From Entonaema liquescens (lineage: Eukaryota > Ascomycota > Sordariomycetes > Xylariales > Xylariaceae): DNA of 64,000 bases. The stretch spans positions 1,178,001 through 1,242,000 of the forward strand of contig CADCSX010000009.1 in the NCBI GenBank assembly GCA_902805475.1, in the 5' to 3' direction. Shown here piece by piece: positions 23,632 through 35,100 of this stretch; position 1 is the first letter of the stretch; each line of letters starts with the position of its first letter. A program made the translations under genes and the position numbers. The notes under the pieces were generated by a model. It ran no database searches. It was not told the origin of the DNA and saw only the letters and a program-made list of their open reading frames with translations.

Positions 23632-23945
23632 CTACGTCTCGAAATGTTCAACACCACTATTCTCCTCCCCGCCAACACCGCTCTTCGTCTTAGCCGCATT
23701 AGACATAGACGCTTTCACTGTCCCGGCCTGCTGGCCGGTAGTATCACCAGCCTTGCTTCCCTGAGGTTGGTTCGCGGACCGCGTATTAGGGTTCTCATCC
23801 AGTCCGCTGCCAGGGCCGGGCGCAGTATGGCCGTACTTGGCTGGAAAGCGTCAGATAATGATACAGTAGATATAAGACGTTGTGGCTAACTTAAAGAGGG
23901 CTTCTCAGTGCTATTCGCTTCAGCCTGCTGGAATAACGACGACAT
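23632..23945 (-). CDS. Small hydrophilic protein, 87 residues, two exons, unidentified
   Basis: Exon 1 is 23945-23891, beginning MSSLFQQAEANSTEKPSL. A 50-nt intron follows (donor GTTAGC, branch CTGAC, acceptor TTTCCAG), then exon 2, 23840-23632, with KYGHTAPGPGSGLDENPNT at its start and a hydrophilic tail ending GVEHFET. The split codon (A|CC) makes exactly 88 codons including stop. It has no membrane segment or signal peptide, is rich in Gly, Ser, Ala, Lys and Thr, and lacks bulky residues; it looks intrinsically disordered, of the kind seen in small stress or conidiation proteins. It is tail-to-tail with the complex I gene, with about 300 bp between. I do not recognise a named family. The clean splice grammar and phase make chance unlikely. 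Confidence 0.65.
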
Positions 23946-24985
23946 AGCGTAGTAGTCTGATATAATGTCTCGTTGGGCCTGTGGTTATTAGATTATGGGC
24001 TTATGTTCCGTCTTTTCGATATTGTAATGGTTTGATCTGGTTAAGCAATATGGAAACCTGAGCACCTCATTACATCTTCCACGCTCTAGCCACCAATACA
24101 CAGCGTTGAATCATAGATAATGCCCGGTATTTCGTTACCATGATGTCACTGTGATGGGACAAGTTACAGAGTGGTGTGTCGCATCTAGGCCACGGGTTAT
24201 CCAAGCGTATCCCCTCTATCCACACTCATTTCTCTAGTGGAGAAGGACACTCTAGAAGAAGTGTTGAGGCATCCTTATTATAGTTAATTGATTATGTTAA
24301 GTGAAATCTGGTTGGTATCTAAATATGCAGATTTATATGCAATTCTATATGTTATGCTAGTCCCCCCCTCCCCCTTTATTATTGTACGCTATGTAACACG
24401 TTCATAAACTGAAGCTATGGTATGTACTGCATAGATTTTATTTTATATAGAAAATTTTGTAGTAGGTTCATACTCGCAGTAAACGCTAAGATGGTGGCCA
24501 TGATATTCGCTACCTATACTCACAGGATCGGTTGAATAGAGTCTGTGCTGTATCCGATCTTCCAGACTGAAAAAGGTCTCTATCCGGAATACATCGTAGT
24601 AGGAATGTATCAACTCTGCACCTCTTAATGTTCACGTTCCTCCTTCCTGGGTTCATATTGCTCAACTTACTTGCCCCCCTATCACCCTCAAGTCAAGGAC
24701 ATTGACTTAACAGCCGCCTACTTAACAGATAGTATTAGATATATTTACATAGAATTTCAAAACTTCCAACTGTGAAAGAGTATGAAAAGTCGGCAGGTAG
24801 GCCATAGCTACGTATATACTTCCTAGCAGAATTACAAACCGCCAAGGTCTCATCATGAACCTGTCTAAGCTAGACTCGCGAGCGATGTCTATTCTCTCTA
24901 CCTCAAAGCATTGACACTTTCTAAAGCCTAACTCAGACTTACTACTATCAGACAAGCTTCAGCTCCCTACACCTAAGCTGAAACT
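23946..24985. other. Intergenic region
   Basis: About 1 kb, AT-rich in places, with no coding signal on either strand. Confidence 0.55.
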
Positions 24986-25698
24986 ATGGGATATCCGTGT
25001 GACACCTCCTCTTCCATCCTGCTTTGCTTACCCTCGCTGCCATCACAACTCCCACAGCCACTATACACGCATCTCCCATATCAAGCAACAACAGCTCATC
25101 ATCCTCGCTTGATATAATCACGATGCCAAGCCTCCCCATAAACCTCCCTCCCATCCACAACATCGCCGCCGACGCAAACGGCTGCTGGATCGACGTGCCG
25201 AACGGCGAGCGCAATGTATCTCTCCACATAGATAACCTTGATATCTGCGCACAGTAAGCATTCTCCTACCAACCTCACCCCCTCCCCCTTCCTCCAAATC
25301 TCCCATCCCCTAACCCCTTGTCCAGATACGCGTCCCTCAACCACAACTTCTGCAACCTCCCCCCCGACTCCCGGGACCTCTTCTCGCACACCTGCGCCGC
25401 CGCCGCCGCCGCTCTCGAACCAGTCCCAGTCCCAATCTCCACTTCCGTCTCGACCATCCGCTCCGACACCGACACCGAGACCAACACCGGCGCCGACACC
25501 GGTTTCCCGCCATACATGTCCATGTCCGGTCTCGACCTAGGCGGCGTGATAACCCTGGCGGTTGGCGGCGCCATCATCTTTGTCGCAAGCGGCTTTGCCC
25601 TCTATCGATACTGCTTCTGGCGAGTCAGCCCGTATGTATTCGCGCCTGGGGTATCGCTCCGGACGAGGATTAAGCGATGTCTATTATTACGTAGTTGA
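24986..25698 (+). CDS. Small secretory-pathway single-pass membrane protein, apparent 1-nt deletion near its start
   Basis: The main open frame runs through 25253, then a 72-nt intron (GTAAGC ... CTAACC ... TTGTCCAG), then 25326-25698. It encodes IHNIAADANGCWIDVPNGERNVSLHIDNLDICAQ joined to YASLNHNFCNLPPDSRDLFSHTC, a Ser/Thr-rich linker, the membrane helix GVITLAVGGAIIFVASGFALY, and a short basic tail. The first in-frame ATG is at 25123. The upstream frame without an ATG reads LTLAAITTPTATIHA, which looks like the end of a signal peptide. The ATG at 24986 (MGYPCDTSSSILL) is one base out of register; one extra T near CTTT at 25022-25025 would join them into a classic signal sequence and give 213 residues. 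Cysteines suggest an extracellular or lumenal domain. Family unknown. Confidence 0.5.
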
Positions 25699-26193
25699 GT
25701 CTGGGGAGAGGTGGGATCGGAGCGGAGGATAGATTAGGTACATTTTGCTAACGGGGTGGCACTGTTTTGATACTATTTGTTCATGTCCCAAAAGTTATGA
25801 TACATCATTTTGGAAGTTACTTGGTTACTCGGGAATTCTAGGCGAATAAACACACGGGGAATACCGTATGTGGATTATAATTCAACTCTGGCTATCAATC
25901 TGGTGCTCTCTAGAGCAGAGGCCATAGTTACGGCTGTAATAGTAACTCGAATACTATAAGAAAAACTCATATCATTACTATGTCGCTATCTCAGAGCGTG
26001 AATGATTCCTTATACTCTTACAAACCAACCTGAGCGTCATACCCTGCTCTCACTAGAACTCCAAGCCGTATTGAGTATACTTCTGTACCCGCCAAGCCAA
26101 GCCAAGCAAAATGACCTTTCCATGCAACGACGCTAATCCGGTATCTTACAAACACGCCATTCGCCAATTCAATTTATTGTTCATCGTCACTCA
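25699..26193. other. Convergent 3' region
   Basis: About 500 bp between the stop codons of the membrane-protein gene and the ASCH-like gene. No gene is seen in it. Confidence 0.6.
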
Positions 26194-28657
26194 TTAATCC
26201 GACTCTTCGTCCGCCGAGTCAAATATGATAGGGGGCGGTTCTTGAATCTCGTCGTTTATCAAGCTATCCGGCAGCATCTGGCTACGCGTGGGGAACTGTG
26301 AGGATCTCAGAGAATGATCTCGCGCGCCTCGAAACGCCGCCGGGCTGCTGCTGTGTAGGTTCGGAGCGGGCGGATCACTGGGGATGGATATTGCCTGAGG
26401 GAGCAATCTCTCAGGAGATGGAGCCGGGCTTGAGACTGTAGTAGCCTGCGAGGCTCTAACAGCGCCGCGTGTTCTTTGGCTCGGAGGTGCTGGTAATGGT
26501 AGGTTTGAAGAGCCTGAGTCTAGTCTCGGCGGTGCCGGCTTTACGAACCCCTGTTTGATTGTTGATTGGGTTCTCCTGCCAGTGGATCTACGAGTAGATT
26601 GGCTCGACAGAACCACCTCGTCCACATTGTCAGAATGATGCTGGGTTGAGAACTCTGCATCATCCTGGAGTTGTGCCTTGAGTTCTTGCGATTCAGTAAC
26701 ATTCGGACTACTTGGCACCAGCGTGACGTCTGCTTGTTCGTCTTCGCCTCCCCCAAATAGAGCACATTTCAAATTTGCTGTAAGCTCTCCGACGACTGCG
26801 GGAGGAACCCATACGTACTTCTGCGGAGCAGATTTGACCCATCCCTTTTTCTTCATATCCTCAAGGGCAACGGGGTCGTTGAGCTCGTAGACTTGTAGAA
26901 TCTCATAGGCGTACTTGGCTACGGCTTTCCCTTGGTTAAACTCGACATTTCCGACCCCCTTGTCGTCTTGGATTTCCCCAGGTACCTTGGGAGGGCCAAG
27001 AGTACACATGTATTTTAACTCGGAGAACGGCCTGGTCGAATAAATCCAGACGCGGGTTACGGTAGGCGGTATTTTCCAGACCCTGAATTCGTGATTCTTC
27101 GTACCGTTGATTATCTTTGCCAGGGGTTCGGGGTGAAGAGAGACCATGATGTCGGAGTTGTCAGTCTGAGGACCAAGAGCATGGATGGCTTCTAAGGGAA
27201 GTCGTTGACTCTCTAGACCTTGAGTATACATCTGAGTCTGTCCCTTTGATGGACTTTCCTCTGGTAGCTTCTTTCGTGGATATGTCGACGGCGATTGCTG
27301 TGTTACAGAAGCCGGGGATTGAGTGGACGTGGTTGCAACTTGTGTTTTAGAAAGCACACGCATTTTCTTCGGGTTTGGTGTGGGGGTAGTTGATCGTGAA
27401 CGACTTGACTCTAGAGAGTCACTCTCTTCCAGTTCGCGACTGATTTCATCCGCCGAAGAAAGAAGCTCGGCCTGCGTTTCATCTCCGATAACACCATAGC
27501 AGGTCTCTGCTTCTTCAGGGTCATCTGTTGACGGGATCCCGTCTATCTCTCGTTCTGCTGGCGCATTCTCGTCTTCTGTGCTGGCTTCTTCATCTTCAAT
27601 ATCTCCTGTTTCGCCGATATCATCATCAGAATCAGGTACTTCCCGTAGGGGTGGCCGCGCCGGTGTCTTCCTTAGTGGTTTCGGAGTCTTTGGCTTGGTT
27701 CTTCCTGGAGTAATATTTTCTTTATCTTCAGGAAGTTCGAAACGAGTCTTCTTGACTGGTGTGGCCTTGATGGCAGAACTATGGGCCTGCCCTGTTGGCG
27801 AGCTGTGAGCCGTACTGTATGAATCTGGAATCACTCGATCCCTCGACATATCCTTGACCTTCTTGAGGATAGGGGAAGGGCCTGTCAAATTGGTAGATTT
27901 TGCTACTAAAGGTGACTTGTGCGGTGCTGGGCTATATCGCATCATCATCGGTGTTGTTGGGGATGTGGAAGATGGGATGACCGTCTTTGTTCGACGGTTG
28001 GTCGGAGTAACAGACTCGATGAGACTTGGAACTGATGATCTGATCCCTGATTGGGGCTCGTTAGCCTTGGAAGGTACAGGCTCTTTTGTCTTTTTAGGAG
28101 TCTCTAGTATGAAACCAGTATCGTCGTCTTCCGAGTCATTGATTTGCCAATCCTCGTTGTCGTTATCACCCTTAGTTGATAAGAACTGAGTCAAAGTTTG
28201 AGTATGATAACTGCTTGACGGGTTAAAGGCGGGCACATCCCCACGGTCTTCCGTCTTTTGGCATCTCTTGGTTTCTCATTTTGACTAATTCGTCTCCCGC
28301 AGTTTTGCGTCGGGATCCTCGGGTCCTCTTTTTGGATTTGACTGCCTCTGTAGGTACGGTAGGTTGGACTTCTTCAGCATCATCTTCGACGTCATCTTCA
28401 TCTTCAGAATTAAGTAAATGCTCCTGCTTAGGCGCAGACGACGATACGAAAGCCATCTGGGTTAGTGTCTCCTGTTTCAATTGTTTTTTGGCAGGACGAT
28501 TGCGAGTGCGAGTGCCAGTGGGACCATATACTTTTATATGGCGTTCACGCTGGGGAAATATTCGTTGCTTAGGGGCTGCAGAAGTTGACCTGTATGTTAC
28601 ATCTTCTGACGGCTTGGATGAGGATGCGTTGCCATGGGATCTCGTCTGTGGCGCCAT
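26194..28657 (-). CDS. Disordered nuclear-type protein with an ASCH/PUA-like domain; one 1-nt frameshift
   Basis: Two frames overlap end to start. From 28657, MAPQTRSHGNASSS... runs to KDGRPWG, and then frame 2 continues VPAFNPSSSYHTQTLTQFLS to the stop at 26194. Removing one C from the CCCC at 28239-28242 (+ strand) joins them as GRPWDVPAFNPSS and gives 820 residues with no other defect. No intron fits. Most of the protein is acidic or Ser/Pro-rich and disordered, with many SP/TP sites. A folded region of about 140 residues includes LAKIINGTKNHEFRVWK, matching the G-x-K-x-x-E-x-R motif of ASCH/PUA-like domains, then WIYSTRPFSELKYMCTLGPPKVPGE. Such domains bind RNA or nucleotides; the role here is unknown. 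The frameshift may be a sequence error or a true mutation. Confidence 0.75.
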
Positions 28658-29165
28658 GATCGCAAGTGGCCAAGTGGAACCTTTAGGCGATTTCCACGAT
28701 GGACACCCAAGTACTTTTTAAGTCGCTTATAAAAATTCAAGGTAATATCAATGTTAGTGTTCCTTCAACTATAATAATAGTCTACTTTGGAAACCTGAAT
28801 TCTTGTTTGAAGTCAAGCTCGAGTCGAGTCGAGTCGAGTCGAGTCGAGTCAGGTCAAGTCAAGTCAAGCCCGATTAATTAGGCAGATAAAAGACGGAATG
28901 CGTCATGAACGCGGTTGAGTTGAAATTGTGGGCTGCACAACGCGACTACCGCGTCAAGTGCATATCAGTTAATTTAAGTTTGCTCGAAATACCGGTTACA
29001 CTTGCTAAATGCATTGACTCATCTACCCCCGCGACAAACCCCGCCGCTTGCATCAACCGAGGTATAATGCACTATCCCTGTAAGCTATTGTGCATAATAG
29101 ATCGATCGGCTTTTGACTTTGATAATGACAACCATTTAAATTTATACGTTGGCTTTGTGTAATTA
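28658..29165. other. Intergenic region with a GAGTC microsatellite
   Basis: Non-coding. It contains (GAGTC)n at 28819-28849 and the 5' region of the ASCH-like gene. Confidence 0.6.
28819..28849. repeat. (GAGTC)n microsatellite
   Basis: About six tandem copies of a 5-bp unit, grading into GTCAA units up to 28868. Confidence 0.85.
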
Positions 29166-29167
29166 TA

Positions 29168-29656
29168 TTTAAGCCGTGAACAGCTCAGATTTTAAGCTTA
29201 TGTTTAAAAAAAAAAAGATACTTTTAAATTTTATATAAAATAAGTAAAATTATAATATATTTCCATTTTATTAAATTATAATTTTAAATTATATTTTTAT
29301 TTATTATTTTTTTATTTTAAAAATAAAAAATTTTTATAATTAATCGAAAACGTAAAAATATAATAAAATACCGTAAATTTTAATTTATAAATTAAATTTA
29401 TTTTCGAATAAGTTTTTTTTTTTAAATAAATAATTAAAAAATTTTTTAAATTTTTTTAAACTTAATATATTACCATTTTTAACGCGATATATTATTTATA
29501 AAAAATTAATTTAATTTTTATAAATTAATTTAAAATTTGTGGCTTGAATATTGTTTAAAAAGGAAAGGTTTTTTTTACTAGCGTAAAAAATATTCGAAGG
29601 TAAACTTAAAATCCTGTAAGCTTACCCTTAAAATCTGAGCCGTTTACGGCCTAAAT
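29168..29656. mobile_element. Terminal-inverted-repeat element with AT-only core, about 490 bp
   Basis: The left end ATTTAAGCCGTGAACAGC (then TCAGATTTTAAG) and the reverse complement of the right end, ATTTAGGCCGTAAACGGC (then TCAGATTTTAAG), match over about 30 bp with three differences, all transitions. The core (about 29200-29560) is almost purely A and T, and the few C/G left are mainly in CG pairs (TCGA, ACGT, ACGCG). There is no coding potential and no clear target duplication. Structure and size suggest a MITE-like DNA element heavily mutated by RIP. It is unrelated in its ends to the pair at 56.9-59.5 kb. Confidence 0.6.
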
Positions 29657-30180
29657 TAGACGTATACTTGTAACTCGAACCCGTTTCCACGTGTAACTTA
29701 AAGCTTTCTTTATATACCAATTGACTAAGAGCTGGCCAATTATCTTTATGTCTTTATTGTTACCTATTCTTCGGCAAGCGACGATCTATTCTAGCGGTCT
29801 TGGTGTTTAGAGCTGAATAGAAGAAAGCCTCGGCTAAATCTAAGAGAGTAATTACACGGATCTATACCTGCAATATCTAGACATATTGAAAGAGGACAAA
29901 TTATTGCAATTGGAGTTGATAGAAGAAATTCGATTGCAAGACGGTTAACTAAAGCTCGGTATAGATACCTCAATGCCTCTGCCAGGACCATAGGACCACC
30001 GCTACTTGACGCATTCAAGCTTCAGGGGCAGATCCCAACCCTTCACGACCAAGGTTTATCAAGACTTTTGTCTTCTTAACCAAGTCACATAAGAGGTCAG
30101 CAGGTATACCAGGGCCGACGAGACATATCCATATATCGATACTCATACTCATACCTGAACTCAACCACCCTCCGTCCACC
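29657..30180. other. Promoter side of the hydrolase gene
   Basis: No gene is seen. The last 80 bp are pyrimidine-rich, running into the CACCATGG start context of the hydrolase gene. Confidence 0.55.
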
Positions 30181-31505
30181 ATGGCATCTCCCAGCCCTAG
30201 CCCCAACCCCTTCCCCTTCCACATAACCGAACATACCATCCCCTCGCAACACGTCCGGGAATTCCCCGCGCCACCGCCAACTCGCAAGAAGACATCCTGT
30301 ACCTCAGCGTGAAGCAGTACGTGCCCATCGACAACCCGACGCCGCAACCCGGCGACATCACCATCCTCGGCGCCCACGCCAACGGGTTCCCCAAGGAGCT
30401 CTACGAGCCCCTATGGGCGGACCTGCACTCCCGGTCTAAGGCTCACGGCTTCCGCATCCGCGGGATATGGATCGCCGACGTCACGAACCAGGGCTACAGC
30501 GGAACCCTCAATGAACCCGCCCTCGGCAACGACCCCTCCTGGCACGACCACGCCCGCGACCTGCTGCACCTGACCAACGTCTTCCGCGCCTCCATGCCCC
30601 GCCCCATCGTCGGCGTCGGCCACTCCTTCGGCGGCGCCGTCCTCACCAAGCTCTCCCTGCTGCACCCGCGTCTGCTCACGACGATTGTCCTGCTCGACCC
30701 CACCGTCACGACATTCTCCTTCCAGCGCGCCGGGCCCGGCAAATCCGCCGCCCGCGCCTCCGCCTTCCGGCGAGAAGTCTGGCCCTCCCGCGCCGCAGCC
30801 ACCGCGTCCTTCCGCCGCAGCCCGTTCTACGGGACGTGGGACGCGCGCGTGCTCGACGCCTGGATCGCGCACGCGGTGCGCGAGACGCCCACAGCCCTGT
30901 ACCCGCGGTCCGACGACCAAGGGGCGACGCTGCGCACGACCAAGCACCAGGAGGTGTTTACGTTCTTCCGGCCGTTGTGGCCGTACATCGACGGGGAAAC
31001 AGGCGAAGTCGACCGCGACGGCGCGCCGGATTTCGACCCGGACATGCAGGACAAGATCACGGACCCGGCGAGCGTGTTCCCGTTCTACCGCTCCGAGGGC
31101 CCCAGCATCCTCAAGCACCTGGCCGAGGTGCGGCCGTCCGTGCTCTGGGTCTTTGGTGGAGATAGCGAGTTAGGCGCCCCGGAAGGCCGGAAGCTAAAGA
31201 CGGAGAGGTGTGGATCTGGAGGTGGGGGTAGTGGTGGGCTTAAATTGGGACGAGTCGGTTCGGTAGTGATGGAGGGTCGCGGTCATTTATTTCCGATGGA
31301 GATTCCGGATGAGTGCGCAAAACATGCTGCGGCGTGGATAGGCAAGGAAATGGTACGGTGGCGTGAAAAAGAACGTGAGTACGAGGAATGGGTTAAGTTG
31401 CCGGTGAAAGAGAAGACGACGCTGAGTGAGAAGTTCCTGGATAATGTTGGTCGTCCTCCGCCGAAGAAGAGCGGATCCCCGGCTGGCTCCGAGTCTAAAT
31501 TATAG
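30181..31505 (+). CDS. Peroxisomal alpha/beta hydrolase (Lpx1/AKT2-like) with PTS1; 1-nt frameshift near its start
   Basis: The start ATG at 30181 (ACCATGG context) opens a frame that ends after about 43 codons. The main domain continues one base out of register to the stop at 31505. Adding one C to CCCC at 30264-30267 joins them as 441 residues; no GT-AG intron fits. Catalytic features are the nucleophile elbow GVGHSFGGAVLTKL (Ser), LLDPTVTTFSF, and the late histidine in GRGHLFPMEIPDE. The last three residues are SKL, a textbook type-1 peroxisomal targeting signal. The family holds peroxisomal lipase-like hydrolases and related enzymes of fungal secondary metabolism; the substrate is not predictable here, and no biosynthetic cluster surrounds it. 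It is very GC-rich in the 5' half, where frameshift-type errors are likelier. It is convergent with the HECT ligase. Confidence 0.8.
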
Positions 31506-32160
31506 AAATACAGGTATTGTACTTCATCTAGATTACTCCCAAGCACTTTGGCTAGAATTCAAAGCATACGTGTATATAATGTGCACAATTATTCAGCAAG
31601 TTAGCAATATATATTATAGAATTTTGTCATTCCCTCATTACATATTACACAACACCATGAAGGTAGCAAAGTAGCAAATCACTATTACCTAAAGTATAAG
31701 GGTAAAACGAATTGTGAAAACCAATACTTAGACAACTTGGTCAGTCTATCTACCTGATAAAAGCCACTCCTTTTGCGAAAGTAAAACAAAGTAAGCACTA
31801 GACCTCGTGTTAGGGCTGTCCAGTCTGATGCCAAATCCCGCCGGGAATCATGTTTCATTCCTACGCCGAAACAACCTTTCCATGCATCAGACAAGCCCTC
31901 TCGCAACCCGTCCGTATTTCTTGTGCTCTGTGCCAACTTCCTTCTTGTCAAGAGTCATGATGGTGCATCAGAAGGGAATTATGGCTGGCTTGCCAAGAAA
32001 AAAACAACCGCTCCCTAGTCAGCTGCGCTAGGGAGGCAAAAGGGGGGGAAATAAATAAATCAATGCCTCATTTTACTCATCAATGCCATCCATGTATCGC
32101 AATATTAACGCGTATAATATCGCGCTTGCTTCTGTCCGCAATGTCTATGTAGATAAATAT
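31506..32160. other. Convergent 3' region of hydrolase and HECT genes
   Basis: About 650 bp, AT-rich, presumably both 3' UTRs. Nothing else is recognised. Confidence 0.6.
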
Positions 32161-35100
32161 TTAGGACAGATGGAAGGCACCTTGACCTTCCCTGATAGCT
32201 GTGAACAGCTGCCGCTTCATGCTATCGATACTACTGTAGTCAGGTAACTTTAGGTAGTTGACACAAGTCATAACACTTGGAAGGTAGTCGTCGGATGTAT
32301 AGGGCGGTTCACTAGGCTTGCAAACCACAGTGAACATGGGAGTCAGACTCTTGAAACCTGTGGCTATGGTTAGATCCACGCTGATGAAGCAAGGAATTAT
32401 AATACATACCTCCAATAGGAAGCTTTGGACTACCAGTAGTGAATTGCAGGAAATCACGACGTTGCGCGGGGCTCAGCTCGCTCATTGTCTGGAGCAGGTT
32501 CTTGACCGATTTACTGTCCATATTGAAGCCGTGGTCTGCCTTTATAGAGTCCATAAGAGCTGGAGCAAACAAGTTAGCATCGTCGTCATCGTTCCCAGAT
32601 GGATATAACTTACTCTCTAGAGACCAATCCTCCTCAACGCGGCCGAATAGTGCCACCAACTCATCCGGTGTGAAAGCGCTCAGGGCGGAGTACGGGAACA
32701 CCTGGGAAAAGCCGGTGCGGAAGGCTTCAACCTGTCGCTTAACACCACGGCCAAGGGTCAAGTCAATGACCTTGTCTAGGTACGACTCGACGTTATAGAT
32801 TGTAACAGGGATATGGGATCCGCCTGGTATCAGCTCAATTTCGGGATAGCCTGGCAGTGTGAAGTCCAACGCTAGGTCCTCCAATGTTCCATTGTCCACT
32901 ACGATCTTCTCGGTGTCGGCGACCTTCTGCGCGGGAGTACGGTTAGGGTCTTCGTCAATAGCCTTCTTTGCCATGGCAAACTTCTTGATGTGCTTTAGAG
33001 AATTGGCTAACCCTGGGTCTACTATCTTGACAGCGCCAAGAGACGGCTTTACGCTCGAAGACCCTTCACCTATACGGAAAAAGATGGGGTTGAAGTTTAG
33101 GTCGATGATTCGCGAATCAATCATGGATCGCGCAACGAACTTCCCGAGCATTTTGAATAATTGAAGAATTACGTTTGCACTTGAATCGTCATCGCTTATC
33201 GGCCGGGGGAATAATCCTGTGGGGCCAGAGATAAACTCGTCCGAGTCGTTGGAATCCATGTCGCGCCAGAGTCGGAGTTTCTTCTTGGAGAATTCTTTCG
33301 AAACAGTCGAGTAGAATTCGAGGGTAGGTCCAAGACCCGTCCCAACCTCTTCAAAGTATTCAACTTCAAGTATGCTCTGCGAGCTACCGTACAGTTCCAT
33401 AACTTTCAACGCCGACTCCAAAATCTTAGATCGGGAAATCCGTACCTTCTGGCGCTGGAGTCGACCAAGGAATACGTTATCGTCACGTCGGTCGCGACGT
33501 GTCTCTTCCTGCTGTGCATTTTGCCATCGACTCATAGATCGCGCATAGCCAAATGAAGTTGATTGGAGGAACAGGTGCCGAGTCTCGAAGGGGAAGAGGA
33601 AAGGATATAGTCGCGCCAAGTCTTCGCTCCAGCCTGGTAAGCAGTTGCTAGCCACAATGAGAGGCTCTTCCAATTGCCTGTTGAGTTTGGCAGTTAACTT
33701 TGTATTGACAAACTGTGATAGGGGTTCGACGTTCAGTTTTAAGGTGTTCTTGTTTTCCACCATAATATCATCGATGTTTGCGTTGAGATCATGTAAAATG
33801 TTTAATAAACGGAGAATAGACGCCGTTGTGGGGTTGTTCGTAAGCGAAGCGGGTACACCGTTGACGTCGGACGCGCCGTCGAATGAAGGCCCGAATCCAA
33901 TAGGTTCGGCGGGAGGAGGCCCCGGTACGCGACGGAATTTGATAACGTGCATGGCAGACCAAACACTGCGGCTGACATGATCATCAGGAAGCGACGGACT
34001 GTTGTGAACAGCCCGATAAATAGTTGTCTCGTTCGGAATAACCCGCTCGTTAAGGCTAAATTCAATATGCCAATCTTGGGGTATAGCCTGGATAGCAGCC
34101 GCGTAAGAAAGCGGCCGAGAAGTCGACGGAGCGCTAGGGGTTGGTGTGCTCTGCTGCGATACTGGGGGTTGAGGCGGTGCGCTACGGCTCGGTAGATTGG
34201 TACCGCCAGTCTGAGCTGGAGTAGGGACACGGGTTCCGTCTTCTTTTCTAGCCGTAATCTTTCCACCAGCGGCCTCCACTAAGTTCACCGCGGACGGGTC
34301 GCGAGCAGGGGCGTCTTCCATATCTTCATCCAGCTCTCCAACTATAGCGTCGAGAGCGCTGCTATCTGCCGCTTCGGGTTCTTCGTCCTCGTCAGTGATC
34401 GGCTTTTCGTCGGCGCATTCCAGGGTGCTCTGTAAATCCTCGTCATCTTCCGGCGGCGGAGGAGGCGGTGCCGGGGTATGTGACTCGCTTGGTTGGGCTG
34501 GCTGGCGTCGGGTTGATCTGCGGAGAATTGCTTTCTCGCGGCCGGAGCCTGCTGCCGAGCCCGGGGTGGACGGCGTATCAGATTGCCCTGGTTGCTTCGA
34601 CTTGGATCTTCGCGGTGGGCGAGAACCAGAGGGTTGGTTCGGAATCGGGGGGGGAGGAGCCGTGTAGCTCGATCCCAACCGCTCAGCAAGTCGTTCTGCT
34701 GATGGCAGGCCCGCCGAGCTAGCCATCGCGGCGAGAGCTCGAGATAATCCGTCACGGGGTCGAGGACCACGGGGGCGCTCGTGTAGAGTGATTCGGGGTC
34801 GTAACCAATCATCCAGAGCTTTGAAAGTTGCAATCGCATGGATGTGGACATTGATACTACGGAACGAACGAGGGATGTCAGAGTCATCGTCGGCGACCAA
34901 CCTCAGTCTAATCTGTTTCGCCAACATGGACGCCGCACTGCTGCGATTACCATCCAGTGAATTATGATGGACGGTAATAACCTCGAAATGCTCCGACCGA
35001 CTAAGTAGATCTTGAAGTTTGTGGATCAAGATGCTAAAGGGCGTTGCGGGAGAGTCTGCGGTTGCGGTCTTCGGTTTTGAGCTCACATAACGACCCATGA

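Noticed and set aside
23644..23889. 81-codon + strand ORF
   Set aside because: It is antisense to the better-supported two-exon small gene, which has proper splice sites.
30411..31173. Long ORFs in other frames of the hydrolase gene
   Set aside because: GC-rich codon bias makes all frames open; only the hydrolase frame has family motifs.
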